DNA of 64,000 bases from assembly GCF_014197855.1 (NCBI RefSeq), contig NZ_JACIGJ010000010.1, positions 1 through 64,000 on the forward strand, read 5' to 3'. The stretch's first letter is position 1. Each line of letters starts with the position of its first letter. Both the position numbers and the translations under genes were made by a program. The DNA comes from Roseospira marina. GTDB lineage: Bacteria > Pseudomonadota > Alphaproteobacteria > Rhodospirillales > Rhodospirillaceae. Positions 24,976 through 35,092 of this stretch are shown here, one piece after another. The notes under the pieces were generated by a model that had not been told where the DNA came from, did not search any database, and saw only the letters and a program-made list of their open reading frames with translations.

Positions 24976-27510
24976 ATGGACATTATTGTTCTGACCACCA
25001 TCATTGCGGCCCTTTTCCTGCTGATCGCGGTGGCGGAACCGCTGGCCGGGCGCGTCCGGCTGCCCTACAGCGTCATCCTGGCCGGGCTCGGTATCCTGGT
25101 CGGTGCCGGCGCCGTCTTCTTCCTGCGCACGACGCTGACCGACGCCCTGAACCCGGTGGCCGAGGCGATCCTGGACCTGCCGATCCGGTCGAACGTGTTC
25201 CTGTACGTCTTCCTGCCGACCCTGCTGTTCCAGGTCACACTGGGGGTCAACGTGCGGCGGATGATGGACGACTGGGTGCCGATCCTGGTTCTGGCCGTGG
25301 TGGCGGTGGTGGTCGCCACGCTGTCGGTCGGGTCCGCGCTGGCCTGGGCGAGCGCCCTGCCGCTGACCGCCTGCCTGCTGGTCGGCTCCATCGTCTCCAC
25401 CACCGACCCATCGGCGGTGGTGGGCATTTTCCGCTCCATCGCCGCGCCCCGCCGGCTCGCCCGCATCATCGAGGGCGAGAGCCTGCTGAACGACGCGGCA
25501 GCGATCGCCCTGTTCGGCCTGTTCATGGGCTTCGTCATGCTAGGTGTGCCGAACCCGACGCTGACGGACGGGCTGACGCGGTTTCCGGTGCTCATCGCGG
25601 GGGGCGCGGTCACGGGGTGGGTCGCGGCGCGCATTGCCGTGTGGGTCATGGCCCTGTTCAGCCGCTACGCCCTGGCGCAGATCTCCGTCTCGGTCGCCCT
25701 GCCCTACCTCGCCTATATCGGCGCCGAGCAGAGCGTGGGCGCCTCGGGCGTGATCGCCGTGGTCGTGGCGGGGCTGACCCTGAACGTCGCCGGCCCCGGG
25801 CGCCTGGGGCCGACCGCCTGGGGCAACCTGCGCGAAGTCTGGGATCTGCTCGCGCACTGGTCCGGTGCGCTGATCTTCATTTTGGCCGCGCTGCTGATCC
25901 CGCGCCTGCTGGAGGAAATCCGGCTCGACGACGTGGTCCTGATCGCCGTGGTGACCGGCGCCGCCATCGCCGCCCGGGCACTGATCCTGTTCGGCCTGCT
26001 GCCCCTCATGTCGGCGGCGCGAATTTCGCCGATGATCGAGCCGCCGTATCGCGTCGCCATCCTGTGGGGCGGCCTGCGGGGCGCGGTCACGCTGGCCTTG
26101 GCGCTGGCCGTCACCGAAAGCCGGCTGGTGCCGGACGAAATCAAGCGGTTGGTCGGCATCCTGGCAACGGGGTTCACGCTCTTCACCCTGATCGTGCAGG
26201 GCACGACCCTGCGCGTCGTCATCGGCTGGCTCGGGCTCGACAAGCTCTCGCCGCTGGATCAGGCGCTGTCCGGACAGGTCATCGCGGTCGCGTTGCAGAC
26301 CGTGCGCGAGGACGTGGCGACCATGACGGACACCTACCAGCTGACCCACGACATCGTCCGCACGGAAGCCAAGCGCTTCGGCGACCACCTGGACGAGGCC
26401 GTGCAAGCGGCCGAAGCCAACGCCGAGATCCTCGACCGCGACCGGGTCACCCTGGGCCTGCTGGCGCTGGCCGGCGCGGAGCGCGACACCCTGTTCGCCC
26501 TGATGCGCGACCGGATGATCCCCGCCCGGCTGGCCGACGATCTGCTGTCGCATGCCGACCACCTGATCGAGGCGACCCGCGCCAACGGCAGCGCCGGCTA
26601 TGAGCGCGCGGCCAAGGCCGGCTTGGGCTATGGGCGGGCGTTCCGGACCGCCGTGTTCCTGCACAACCGGCTGTGGCTTTCCGCGCCGCTGGCGCGCATG
26701 ACCGCCGCCCGCTTCGAAAGCCTGCTGTCGCAACGCATGCTGCTGCGCGACCTGGACCGCTTCATCGACCGGCGCATCCGCCGCATTCACGGGCGCGGTG
26801 TGGCGGACCACCTGCACGGCCTGCTGGCCAAGCGGGAGGAGGCCGTAACCACCGCCATCGAGGGCCTGCGCCTGCAATATCCCGGGTATGCCGAAACCCT
26901 AGAGCGCAGCATCATCCGCCGCACCGCCCTGCGCCTGGAAGAACGCGAGTACGCCGCCATGCGCGAGGACGGCCTGATCGAGGCCGAGCTGCACACCGCG
27001 CTGATGCAGGACCTTGAGACGCGACGGCAGGCGGTGGAGGAGCGGCCGCGCCTGGACGTGGTGATGCAGCGCGAGGACCTGATCCGTCGCTTCCCGCTGT
27101 TCGCCGACCTGGACGACACGATCCGGAAGCGTCTGAGCCGCACGCTGGTCACCCGCCACGCCGATCCGGGGGAGGTGCTCATCCGTAAGGACAGCGCGGC
27201 GCACAGTGTCTACTTCATCGCCTCGGGCGCGGTGGAGGTGGAGACCGCCGGCCAAACCTGGCGCCTGGGCCGGGGCGAGATGTTTGGACAGATGGCGATC
27301 CTGACGCACAAGCCGCGCCGCGCGGACGTGCGGGCCATCGCGCCGTCGACGCTGCTGGTGCTGGACGATACGCGGTTTCGCCGCCTGCTGCGGCGCAGCC
27401 CGACGCTTCAGGCCGCCGTACGGGAAAGCGGCGAGAAGCGGGGCGTTGATCCGGCTCTTCTGCTGGCGGATACGGCCGACCTTAGCGAGGACCGCCCTCC
27501 CGGGCGATAG
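24976..27510 (+). CDS. CPA1-type Na+/H+ antiporter with cNMP-binding-like domain
   Basis: 844 residues from the ATG at 24976. Residues 1-420 form about 12 membrane helices of the Na+/H+ exchanger fold, including the [12 protein letters not shown] and [15 protein letters not shown] ion-binding blocks and [20 protein letters not shown] long, charged cytosolic helical region follows (about 430-720). Residues about 725-830 form a cyclic-nucleotide-binding-like beta roll (FPLFADLDD ... [14 protein letters not shown] ... RADVRAI). This architecture recalls SOS1-type exchangers. In the phosphate-binding cassette the usual GE pair reads GQ, so nucleotide binding is uncertain. Its 3' end overlaps the convergent purD by 29 bases. 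Confidence 0.9.
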   Translation: MDIIVLTTIIAALFLLIAVAEPLAGRVRLPYSVILAGLGILVGAGAVFFLRTTLTDALNPVAEAILDLPIRSNVFLYVFLPTLLFQVTLGVNVRRMMDDWVPILVLAVVAVVVATLSVGSALAWASALPLTACLLVGSIVSTTDPSAVVGIFRSIAAPRRLARIIEGESLLNDAAAIALFGLFMGFVMLGVPNPTLTDGLTRFPVLIAGGAVTGWVAARIAVWVMALFSRYALAQISVSVALPYLAYIGAEQSVGASGVIAVVVAGLTLNVAGPGRLGPTAWGNLREVWDLLAHWSGALIFILAALLIPRLLEEIRLDDVVLIAVVTGAAIAARALILFGLLPLMSAARISPMIEPPYRVAILWGGLRGAVTLALALAVTESRLVPDEIKRLVGILATGFTLFTLIVQGTTLRVVIGWLGLDKLSPLDQALSGQVIAVALQTVREDVATMTDTYQLTHDIVRTEAKRFGDHLDEAVQAAEANAEILDRDRVTLGLLALAGAERDTLFALMRDRMIPARLADDLLSHADHLIEATRANGSAGYERAAKAGLGYGRAFRTAVFLHNRLWLSAPLARMTAARFESLLSQRMLLRDLDRFIDRRIRRIHGRGVADHLHGLLAKREEAVTTAIEGLRLQYPGYAETLERSIIRRTALRLEEREYAAMREDGLIEAELHTALMQDLETRRQAVEERPRLDVVMQREDLIRRFPLFADLDDTIRKRLSRTLVTRHADPGEVLIRKDSAAHSVYFIASGAVEVETAGQTWRLGRGEMFGQMAILTHKPRRADVRAIAPSTLLVLDDTRFRRLLRRSPTLQAAVRESGEKRGVDPALLLADTADLSEDRPPGR

Positions 27511-28777
27511 CGCGCCAGCCGATATCACGCCGGCAAAAGCCCTCCGGCCAGTCCAGCCGGTCGATGGCCGCGTGGGCACGAGCTTGGGCTTCGGCCACGC
27601 TCGCCCCCAGCGCGGTCACCCCCAGCACGCGCCCGCCGGCGGCCAGCACGGCCCCATCCGGCCCCGCCTTGGTGCCGGCGTGGAAGACGGTTACGCCGTC
27701 CACGGCCCCGGCCGCGTCCAAGCCACCGATCACCGAACCCTTCTGATAGGCGCCCGGATACCCGTCGGCGGCCATCACCACCACCAGCGCGGCCTCGTCG
27801 CGCCAACGCGGCAGCGGCCCGTCCTCCAACCGGCCATGCGCGGCGGCCTCCAGCAAATCGAGCAGGTCGCCGTCCAGGCGGACCATCAGCGCCTGACACT
27901 CCGGGTCCCCGAAGCGCACATTGAACTCCAGCACCTTCGGCCCGGCGTCGTCGATCATCAGGCCGGCGAAAAGGATGCCCTTGAACGGCGTGCCGGCGGC
28001 GGCCATGGCGTCGATGGTGGGCTGCACGATCTCCGTCATGATGCGCAGTTCCATCGCCGGATCGACCACGGGCGCCGGGGCATAGGCGCCCATGCCGCCG
28101 GTGTTGGGGCCGGTGTCGCCCTCCCCCACCCGCTTATGGTCCTGGGCGGCGCCGAGCGACACAGCCGTCGTTCCGTCGCACAGGGCGAAGACGCTGGCCT
28201 CCTCGCCCCGCAGCCATTCCTCGATGACGATGGCGGCCCCGGCGGCGCCGAATGCGCCCTCCGACAGCATGGCGTCCACGGCGGCGAGGGCTTCGGACTC
28301 CGTCTCGCACATCAGAACACCTTTGCCGGCGGCCAGACCATCGGCCTTCACCACCAGCGGCGCGCCGGTCTCCATCACATAGGCTTTGGCGGCCTCAGCG
28401 TCGGTGAACGCCTGAAAGCGCGCCGTGGGCACACCGGCGCGATCCAGCACCGCTTTCATGAACGCCTTGGAGCCCTCCAACTGGGCGGCAGCGGCGGAGG
28501 GACCGACGGCGGCGATACCGGCGGCTTCCAGCCGGTCGACGAGGCCGGCCACCAGCGGGGCCTCCGGCCCGACCACCACGAGGTCAATGGCGTGGGTGGC
28601 GCAGGCGCTCAGGATGCCGTCCAGGTCCTCCGCCCCCACATCGGGCAGACAGGCCGCCACCGACGCGATGCCCGCGTTGCCGGGCGCGCACCACAGCCCA
28701 CCGCAGCGAGCCGAACGCCGCAAGGCCCAACACACCGCGTGCTCGCGTCCACCGCCACCGACCACCAGGATATTCAT
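27482..28777 (-). CDS. purD: Phosphoribosylamine-glycine ligase
   Basis: 431 residues from the ATG at 28777; normal for PurD. It joins 5-phosphoribosylamine and glycine with ATP to form GAR in purine synthesis. N-terminal [19 protein letters not shown], the PGNAGI block, [14 protein letters not shown], and the ATP-grasp body with [58 protein letters not shown] and [13 protein letters not shown] are all intact. Divergent from xseA (99-base gap) and convergent with the antiporter. Confidence 0.97.
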   Translation of the reverse strand: MNILVVGGGGREHAVCWALRRSARCGGLWCAPGNAGIASVAACLPDVGAEDLDGILSACATHAIDLVVVGPEAPLVAGLVDRLEAAGIAAVGPSAAAAQLEGSKAFMKAVLDRAGVPTARFQAFTDAEAAKAYVMETGAPLVVKADGLAAGKGVLMCETESEALAAVDAMLSEGAFGAAGAAIVIEEWLRGEEASVFALCDGTTAVSLGAAQDHKRVGEGDTGPNTGGMGAYAPAPVVDPAMELRIMTEIVQPTIDAMAAAGTPFKGILFAGLMIDDAGPKVLEFNVRFGDPECQALMVRLDGDLLDLLEAAAHGRLEDGPLPRWRDEAALVVVMAADGYPGAYQKGSVIGGLDAAGAVDGVTVFHAGTKAGPDGAVLAAGGRVLGVTALGASVAEAQARAHAAIDRLDWPEGFCRRDIGWRAIAREGGPR

Positions 28778-28876
28778 GCCGCTGTCCCTCGTTCCGCCCA
28801 ATCCGTCCGCCCGTTCCGTCCGCGGAGTGCGTCTGGCGCTTTGCGCCGGGCGCCGTGTGTAGCATACCATCGCGCC

Positions 28877-30517
28877 ATGACCCCAGACTCACGGACATCT
28901 TCACCGGGCTCCCGCGAGACCGGTCCTGAAACCACGACGGCACACAACCTGCCGGAGTTGAGCGTCTCCGACCTGTCGCAGGCGCTGAAGCGCACGGTCG
29001 AGGACGCCTTCGGCCGCGTGCGTGTGCGCGGCGAGATCAGCCAGCCGAAGATCCCCGGCTCCGGCCACTGCTATCTGCGCCTGAAGGACGACGGCGCGGT
29101 GCTGGACGGCGTGATCTGGCGCGGCACGATGGCGAAGCTGTCGCTGCGCCCCGAAGAGGGGTTGGAGGTGGTCGCCACCGGCCGCCTGACCACCTACCCC
29201 GGGCGGTCGAGCTATCAGATCATCATCGAGTCGCTGGAGCTGGCCGGCGAGGGCGCGCTGCTCAAGATGCTGGAGGAGCGCAAGCGCCGCCTGACCGCCG
29301 AGGGCCTGTTCGCGGCGGAGCGCAAACGCCCCCTGCCCTTCCTGCCCCGGGTGGTGGGTGTCGTGACGTCGCCCACCGGCGCCGTGATCCGCGACATCCT
29401 GCACCGGCTGGGCGACCGCTTCCCGGTGCATGTGCTGGTCTGGCCGGTGCGTGTGCAGGGCGACGGCGCGGCGGAGGAAATCACCGCCGCCATCCAGGGG
29501 TTCAACACGCTGACGGCGGACGGGGCGGTGCCGCGCCCAGACGTGCTGATCGTGGCGCGCGGCGGTGGCAGCCTGGAAGACCTGATGGCGTTCAACGAGG
29601 AAAGCGTGGTGCGCGCCGCCGCCGCCTCCGCCATTCCTCTGGTCTCGGCGGTCGGGCATGAGACCGACACCACCCTGATCGACTTCGCCGCCGACCTGCG
29701 CGCCCCCACCCCGACCGGCGCCGCCGAGATGGTGGTGCCGGTGCGCCTGGACCTGATGGCCCAGGTGACCGACGACGGTCGCCGCCTGCTCGGCGCCATG
29801 GGGCGCCTGTTGGAGGATGGCGACGCCCGCCTAACCGGCCTGTTGCGCGGCCTGCCCGACCCGGTGCGGTTGATCGAGGATCAGACCCAGCGCCTGGACG
29901 ACCGCGCTCAACGCCTGGACCTCGCATGGCCCGCCTTGCTGGAGCGCCGCCAGGCCGAGGTCGACCGCCTGTTCGCCCGCCTGCGCAGCCCGCGCGAGGT
30001 GGTGGCCTTGCGCGCCAGCGAGGTGGGGCATCTGCGCGGAGCTCTGGACGGCGCGGCCCGTCGGGCCGTGGACGCCCGCGCGCAGGCGCTCGACCACCTG
30101 TCCGCCCGCCTGCGGCCGGAGCCGCTGGTCCGGGACGCCGACCGCAAAGCCGCCGACGTGGCACGACTGTCCGGCGCGCTGGAGGGCGCCGCGACGCGGA
30201 CCCTGGACGAGACCGCACGCCGCCTCGCCACCGCCGGCAAGCTGCTGGAAAGCTATTCGTTCCGCTCCGTCCTGGACCGGGGCTTCGCCCTGGTTCGCGA
30301 TGCCGACGACCGGCCGGTGACGGCGGCGGCCGCGCTGAGACCCGGGCAGAGCGTGGCGCTGCAATTCGCGGATGGGCGCGTGGACGCCACCGTGCGCGGC
30401 GAGGACGGCACACCACCGCCGTCATCCCCGCCACCTGCCGCCGCGCCGAAACGCCGCGCCGCGTCCACGAAGAAACCGCGCGACGGCCGCCAGGGTTCGC
30501 TGCTGGACGGACTGTGA
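28877..30517 (+). CDS. xseA: Exodeoxyribonuclease VII large subunit
   Basis: 546 residues from the ATG at 28877; the frame is open far upstream antisense to purD, without family similarity. N-terminal OB-fold (about 35-125: [24 protein letters not shown]), catalytic domain (about 135-330: [72 protein letters not shown]) and a long coiled coil. It degrades single-stranded DNA with XseB. xseB is not adjacent; instead a CdiI_2-like gene starts three bases after its stop codon. The tail (about 495-546) is Pro/Lys-rich. Confidence 0.95.
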   Translation: MTPDSRTSSPGSRETGPETTTAHNLPELSVSDLSQALKRTVEDAFGRVRVRGEISQPKIPGSGHCYLRLKDDGAVLDGVIWRGTMAKLSLRPEEGLEVVATGRLTTYPGRSSYQIIIESLELAGEGALLKMLEERKRRLTAEGLFAAERKRPLPFLPRVVGVVTSPTGAVIRDILHRLGDRFPVHVLVWPVRVQGDGAAEEITAAIQGFNTLTADGAVPRPDVLIVARGGGSLEDLMAFNEESVVRAAAASAIPLVSAVGHETDTTLIDFAADLRAPTPTGAAEMVVPVRLDLMAQVTDDGRRLLGAMGRLLEDGDARLTGLLRGLPDPVRLIEDQTQRLDDRAQRLDLAWPALLERRQAEVDRLFARLRSPREVVALRASEVGHLRGALDGAARRAVDARAQALDHLSARLRPEPLVRDADRKAADVARLSGALEGAATRTLDETARRLATAGKLLESYSFRSVLDRGFALVRDADDRPVTAAAALRPGQSVALQFADGRVDATVRGEDGTPPPSSPPPAAAPKRRAASTKKPRDGRQGSLLDGL

Positions 30518-30520
30518 GGG

Positions 30521-30808
30521 ATGGCCGCGTTTCCACACCTCGATCAGCTTTTCGGCGGCTATCTCCACCAGGATTTCGACGCGGTCCACGGATCCTTCGA
30601 AGAGGCCGTGGCCGACTTTGCCCGCACGGATCCGTCCCGCGTTGAGCCCCTGCGGCAGGAGATGACGCGTTTCCTCGCCCACTACGGCGCGGACGCCGAT
30701 GCCGAATACACCCGGCGCTACGGCGGAGACATCGCGCTCGCGGCGCCGGACGAGACCGCCGCCGCCCTGTTCGGGGAGATCGACGCGCTTCTGGTCGCGG
30801 CCCGTTAA
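30521..30808 (+). CDS. CdiI_2-like (contact-dependent inhibition immunity) protein
   Basis: 95 residues beginning three bases after the xseA stop codon, so translation is probably coupled. The sequence pattern FPHLDQLFGGYLHQDFDAVHGSFEEAVADF followed by a helix with EPLRQEMTRFL is that of the CdiI_2 immunity-protein family (usual length about 90-100). Such proteins neutralise the toxin domain of CdiA-type effectors. No CdiA/CdiB or other toxin gene is in the window, so this is an orphan, acting either as acquired immunity or in an unrelated role. Family call is by motif recognition only. Confidence 0.68.
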   Translation: MAAFPHLDQLFGGYLHQDFDAVHGSFEEAVADFARTDPSRVEPLRQEMTRFLAHYGADADAEYTRRYGGDIALAAPDETAAALFGEIDALLVAAR

Positions 30809-31127
30809 CACCACCACCCCCTCCATACCCGCCGACCCACTCGGACTCGTATCAAGACCAGGACGGATTTGCGGCAGGTCAATGCCCGCAGTCTCGAATT
30901 GGTCTAATGACACTCTAGGCGAGCCGGAGGGGCCGGGAGCGCGCCTCATCCCCCCCAATTCGTCCACACCGGCGTACGTCCCGTGCGCCGGAACTGAAGG
31001 GTGTCCCGCGGCTCCGGAGGGGCCGGTCCGGGACGGGGAACGCACCAACCGCCAGAAGAGTCGTCCCGACCCTTCCCAATCATGCCCTGTGCACACCCAT
31101 GTCCGCACAAAACGAGAGGACAGGACC
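30809..31127. other. Region upstream of the cytochrome c peroxidase gene
   Basis: 319 bases without a gene. It contains a weak FNR-type half-conserved site (separate entry) and the ribosome binding sequence AGGAC before 31128. Nothing else stands out. Confidence 0.5.
30869..30882 (+). promoter_or_regulatory. Possible FNR/Anr-type site upstream of cytochrome c peroxidase
   Basis: TTGCGGCAGGTCAA matches the Anr/FNR form TTGAT-N4-GTCAA with two mismatches in the left arm. Di-haem peroxidase genes are commonly FNR-controlled, which raises the prior, but the match alone is weak. Confidence 0.28.
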
Positions 31128-32192
31128 ATGACTCCGATGAAGACGGGCCTTCTGCTGGCCGCCGGAACGCTGTTCTTAGCCGGTGGCGCCTCGGCTCAGA
31201 CGATCGACGACTCCGCTCTTCTGGAACAAGCCACCGCGCTGTTTTCGCCCATCCCGCATATGATCCCGAAAATCAACGACAATGCGGTGACCAAGGAGAA
31301 GATCGAACTCGGCCGCATGCTGTTCTTTGATCCGCGCCTGTCGTCCAGTCACCTCCTGTCCTGCAACACCTGCCACAACCTCGCCATGGGCGGGGATGAC
31401 AATCTTGAAACCTCCATCGGTCACGGCTGGCAGGCGGGCCCGCGCAACGCCCCGACCGTGTACAACGCGGTGCTGAACGTCGCCCAGTTCTGGGACGGCC
31501 GCGCCGAAGATCTCAAGACCCAGGCCAAGGGGCCGATCCAGGCCGGTGTCGAGATGAACAGCCGCCCGGACGTCGTCGTCGCCACGTTGAAGTCGATGCC
31601 GGAATACGTCGCGCACTTCGACCGCGCGTTCCCGAACGAGGACGACGCCGTCACCTTCGACAACCTCGCCCGCGCCATCGAGGCGTTCGAGGCCACCCTG
31701 CTGACCCCCGCCTCCCCGTTCGACCAGTACCTGGAAGGCAACACGAACGCGATGACCGAGCCGCAGAAGCGCGGCCTGAAGACCTTCATCGATACCGGCT
31801 GCATCGCCTGCCATTCGGGCGTGAACGTCGGCGGCCAGTCGTACCACCCGTTCGGCGTGGTCGAGCAGCCGGGCTCCGACATCCTGCCGCCAGACGACAA
31901 GGGCCGCTTTTCCGTCACCGAAACGGCGACCGACCAATACGTGTTCCGCGCCCCGGCGCTACGCAACGTGGCGCGGACCGCGCCGTACTTCCACTCCGGC
32001 CGGGTCTGGGACCTGAAGCAGGCCGTGGCCGTGATGGGCGTGTCCCAGCTTGGCGAAGAGCTGAACGCGCAGCAGGTCGATGACATCGTGGCCTTCCTGA
32101 CGGCGCTGAACGGGGAAATCCCCGAAACCGTCGTGCCGCAGCTTCCGGCCAGCACGGCCGACACGCCCCGTCCGATGCCGATGGACGAATAA
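31128..32192 (+). CDS. Periplasmic di-haem cytochrome c peroxidase
   Basis: 354 residues from the ATG at 31128, with a signal peptide (about 1-23, GGASAQ). Two haem motifs, CNTCH at 79-83 and CIACH at 225-229, and the family blocks LGRMLFFDPRLSSS, FWDGRAEDLKTQAKGPIQ and RAPALRNVARTAPYFHSG identify a CcpA/MauG-type bacterial di-haem peroxidase. It reduces hydrogen peroxide in the periplasm with electrons from c-type cytochromes. A terminator follows, so it is monocistronic. Maturation depends on the ccm genes at 35-42 kb. Confidence 0.94.
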   Translation: MTPMKTGLLLAAGTLFLAGGASAQTIDDSALLEQATALFSPIPHMIPKINDNAVTKEKIELGRMLFFDPRLSSSHLLSCNTCHNLAMGGDDNLETSIGHGWQAGPRNAPTVYNAVLNVAQFWDGRAEDLKTQAKGPIQAGVEMNSRPDVVVATLKSMPEYVAHFDRAFPNEDDAVTFDNLARAIEAFEATLLTPASPFDQYLEGNTNAMTEPQKRGLKTFIDTGCIACHSGVNVGGQSYHPFGVVEQPGSDILPPDDKGRFSVTETATDQYVFRAPALRNVARTAPYFHSGRVWDLKQAVAVMGVSQLGEELNAQQVDDIVAFLTALNGEIPETVVPQLPASTADTPRPMPMDE

Positions 32193-32237
32193 GCGTCCGC
32201 ATACCCGCGCGGCTTCGCCCATGAGCCGTGACCGATG

Positions 32238-32269
32238 CGCCCCCGACCCGTGCGGTCGGGGGCGTTTTT
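32238..32269 (+). terminator. Rho-independent terminator of the peroxidase gene
   Basis: A perfect 10-base stem (32238-32247 with 32255-32264), 7-base loop and T5 immediately after, 46 bases past the stop codon. Confidence 0.9.
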
Positions 32270-32379
32270 GGTGGATGCGGGGCGTTCGGGTCCAGCGACG
32301 CGGCACGATCCGCCCTAGCGGGGGCGGCGGGCCCCGGTGTACGGAAGGAGGCAACGCTCACCGCGAGGACCGCTTTCCC

Positions 32380-33663
32380 GTGACCAGCCCCGATCCCAGA
32401 CGCGGCGTTCCGCCCCACTTGATCATCCTGTCCAGTTGCGCCGGTCTGGTGCTGACCATGATTGGCGTGTTCGCGTTCGCCGCCCTGCTACCGGCGTTCA
32501 TGGCCGAATGGGACCTGACCAACACCCAGGCCGGATGGCTCGGCGGGATCCTGTTCGCCGGCTACGCGGGGGCCGCCCCGATCCTGGTGGCGCTGACCGA
32601 CCGCATCGACGCGCGCCGCGTGTTCATGGCCGGCGCGTTCCTGGCCGGCGTGGCGAACCTCGCCTTTGCGCTGGTCGCCGACGGATTCTGGAGCGCCCTG
32701 GTGTTGCGCGCCCTGGCCGGAGTCGGCCTCGCGGGCACCTACATGCCGGGCCTGCGGGTGCTGGTGGACCGCATCACCGCCGCGCGGCGGGCCGGGGCGG
32801 TGCCGCTGTTCACCGCCTCGTTCAGCCTGGGCAGCGCCATATCCTACCTCGTCCCGGTGCTGGTCGCCGAACTGGCGGGCTGGCGCGGCGCCTTCACGGT
32901 GGCCGGCATCAGTGCCCTCGCCGCCGTAGCGGTGATCGGCTGGATGCCCGCGCGACCCCCCGAACAGCCTGAGGACAGCGGCGCGGGAGCCCTCCTGGAC
33001 TTCCGCCCGGTGTTCGCGAGCCGGCCGACGATGGGCTACGCGCTCGGCTATGTCGCGCACATGTGGGAGCTGTTCGCCTTCCGCGCCTGGATCGTGGCGT
33101 TCCTGGGCTTCGCCGCCGTTCTGCCCGGCGCCCCCGGGACCGGCCCCGCCATCGGCGGCGCGGCGGGCCTGCTGGCGCCGGGCGTGGTCGCCACCTGGGG
33201 AGCGCTGGTCGCCATGGCGTGCAGCATCGGTGGCGCGCGGATCGCCACCCGGTTCGGGCGCGCCGGCACCACGCAGGTCTACATGGCGACCTCGGCGCTC
33301 ATGGCGCTGGTGTTCGGCTGGCTGGCGGGGCTGCCCTATCCCCTGCTCGCCGGTCTGGCGATCGTCTATGCGGGCCTGATCCAGCTCGATTCCGCCGCGC
33401 TGACCACAGGCGCGGTGGAGACCGCCCCCGCCGGCCGGCGCGGGGCCACGCTGGCGGTGCACTCGCTGCTGGGCTTCGGCGCCGCGTTCCTGGGGCCGCT
33501 GGGCTTCGGGATCGTGCTGGATCTGGCCGGCGGTCGGGAGTCGATGACGGCGTGGGGCATCGCGTTCGGGATGCTGGGGGTGATCGGCCTGCTCGGCATT
33601 CCGCCGCTCAGGATGGCGCGGCGGTCCAGGCACGGGCCCGCGTCAGTTCCTCCGGCGTGTTGA
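32380..33663 (+). CDS. MFS transporter
   Basis: About 427 residues from a GTG at 32380 (start uncertain; a GAGGA lies 12 bases upstream). Twelve hydrophobic segments with the CynX/nitrate-type MFS pattern: FAALLPAFMAEWDLTNTQAGWLGGILFAGYAGA at helices 1-2, the A-motif-like ALTDRIDARRVFMAG loop, and RALAGVGLAGTYMPGLRVLVDRI at helix 4. Substrate unknown. Its last 56 bases overlap the convergent mobA gene. Confidence 0.85.
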   Translation: MTSPDPRRGVPPHLIILSSCAGLVLTMIGVFAFAALLPAFMAEWDLTNTQAGWLGGILFAGYAGAAPILVALTDRIDARRVFMAGAFLAGVANLAFALVADGFWSALVLRALAGVGLAGTYMPGLRVLVDRITAARRAGAVPLFTASFSLGSAISYLVPVLVAELAGWRGAFTVAGISALAAVAVIGWMPARPPEQPEDSGAGALLDFRPVFASRPTMGYALGYVAHMWELFAFRAWIVAFLGFAAVLPGAPGTGPAIGGAAGLLAPGVVATWGALVAMACSIGGARIATRFGRAGTTQVYMATSALMALVFGWLAGLPYPLLAGLAIVYAGLIQLDSAALTTGAVETAPAGRRGATLAVHSLLGFGAAFLGPLGFGIVLDLAGGRESMTAWGIAFGMLGVIGLLGIPPLRMARRSRHGPASVPPAC

Positions 33664-34237
33664 TGTTGAGAAACGGATCGACGGGCGCCACCGGCCAGTC
33701 GACGACCGCGACGGGATAGCGCGCGGTCCAGGCGTGGACGGCCCGCAGGCCCTCCTGGCTCACGGCGCGCCGCAGGTCCGCCGCCAGCGCGACCGGCCAC
33801 AGCGCGACGACCGGATGGACCCGCCCCCCGGAGGTCGCCATGGCGATCGTGGCGCCCTCCACCTCGCGCGCGGCCCGCAACCGGGCCAACAGGTCGCGCG
33901 GCAGGCATGGTCCATCGCAGGGCACCGTTACCGCCGCCTCCACGTCCGGCGCGTGGTCGCGGACCCATTCCAGCACGGCCAGGATCCCGGCAAGCGGCCC
34001 GGCCCGGCCGCCCTCGGGCTCGGCCACGGAATCGCCCACCACAGGCAGATCAAAAGGCGCGAAGCGGGCCGGATCGCCCGACGCCACCAGCACCACCGGC
34101 CCGGGCCAGGGGCGGAGGCGATCAAGCGCATGCCCCAACACCGGGCGACCGTCGCCCAGGGGCAGCAGGGCCTTGTCCGCGCCGCCGAGCCGGCGGGCCG
34201 CGCCGCCCGCCAGGATGCCCAGCGCGGTTGTGGTCAT
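33608..34237 (-). CDS. mobA: Molybdenum cofactor guanylyltransferase
   Basis: 209 residues from the ATG at 34237. The nucleotidyltransferase N-terminus LAGGAARRLGGADKALLPLGDGRPVLGH, VPCDGPCLPRDL and PVGLWP-like VVALWPVALAADLRRAV blocks, and the final FLNINTPEEL motif define MobA. It attaches GMP to molybdopterin to make the guanine dinucleotide cofactor. It overlaps the moeB-like gene start-to-stop by 4 bases (ATGA), so the two are translationally coupled. Confidence 0.93.
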   Translation of the reverse strand: MTTTALGILAGGAARRLGGADKALLPLGDGRPVLGHALDRLRPWPGPVVLVASGDPARFAPFDLPVVGDSVAEPEGGRAGPLAGILAVLEWVRDHAPDVEAAVTVPCDGPCLPRDLLARLRAAREVEGATIAMATSGGRVHPVVALWPVALAADLRRAVSQEGLRAVHAWTARYPVAVVDWPVAPVDPFLNINTPEELTRARAWTAAPS

Positions 34238-35073
34238 GAGGGGGGCGCCGCCGCGCCGGTCCCGGCCCGGTGGATCGACAGGTCCGTGATGGTCGGCGCG
34301 GTGCCGCACAGCGGGCAGGTCGGATCCGGCTTCACGGTAACCGTGCGGAAGCCGCCCTCCAGCGCATCGTGGATCAGCAGGCGCCCGGCCATGGACCGGC
34401 CGATGCCCAGAATCTCCTTCAGCGTCTCGGTCGCCTGCAGCGTACCCATGACTCCGGAAACGGCACCGAGAATGCCCGCCTCCCCGCAGGACGGCACCAT
34501 GTCCGGGGGTGGCGGCGCGGGGAAGATGCAGCGGTAGCAGGGGCCGCCCGCGTGGGTCTTGTAGACCGAAAGCTGGCCGTCGAAGCGCAGCACGGCCGCC
34601 GACACCAGCGTCTTGCGGGCGAAGTGGCAGGCGTCGTTGAGCAGGAAACGGGTCGGGAAGTTGTCGCTGCCGTCGCAGACCAAGTCATAGCCCGCCAGCA
34701 GATCCTCGACCGTATCGATGGTCAGGCGGGTCGGGTGCGGCACCAGCCGGACGTCCGGGTTCAGGCGCGCCACGGCGCGGCGCGCGCTCTCCACCTTTGG
34801 CTGACCTACCGTGTCGCCGCCGTGCAGCACCTGCCGTTGCAGGTTGGAGACGTCCACCGTGTCTGGATCGACCACGCCGATGGCGCCGACCCCGGCCGCC
34901 GCGAGGTACAGGATCAGCGGCGAGCCGAGCCCGCCGGCGCCGACCACGAGAACGCGGGCCCCCAGCAAACGCGCCTGCCCTTCCCCGCCGACCTCGCGCA
35001 GCACGATGTGACGGGCGTAGCGGCGGATCTGCTCCTCGGAAAACTCCATGGGCGGGACGCGCTCCGTCGTCAT
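34234..35073 (-). CDS. moeB: MoeB/ThiF-family sulfur-carrier adenylyltransferase
   Basis: 279 residues from the ATG at 35073 (an ATG at 35049 is an alternative). E1-like Rossmann fold: FSEEQIRRYARHIVLREVGGEGQ, GAGGLGSPLILYLAAAGVG (ATP binding), DVSNLQRQ, LVCDGSDNFPTRFLLND, and two CxxC zinc pairs (CYRC near 185 and CPLC near 252). It adenylates the C-terminal glycine of MoaD or ThiS. Coupling with mobA favours the molybdenum cofactor role. No rhodanese domain is attached. Confidence 0.92.
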   Translation of the reverse strand: MTTERVPPMEFSEEQIRRYARHIVLREVGGEGQARLLGARVLVVGAGGLGSPLILYLAAAGVGAIGVVDPDTVDVSNLQRQVLHGGDTVGQPKVESARRAVARLNPDVRLVPHPTRLTIDTVEDLLAGYDLVCDGSDNFPTRFLLNDACHFARKTLVSAAVLRFDGQLSVYKTHAGGPCYRCIFPAPPPPDMVPSCGEAGILGAVSGVMGTLQATETLKEILGIGRSMAGRLLIHDALEGGFRTVTVKPDPTCPLCGTAPTITDLSIHRAGTGAAAPPS

Positions 35074-35092
35074 AAGGGGCCGGAGGACCGGT

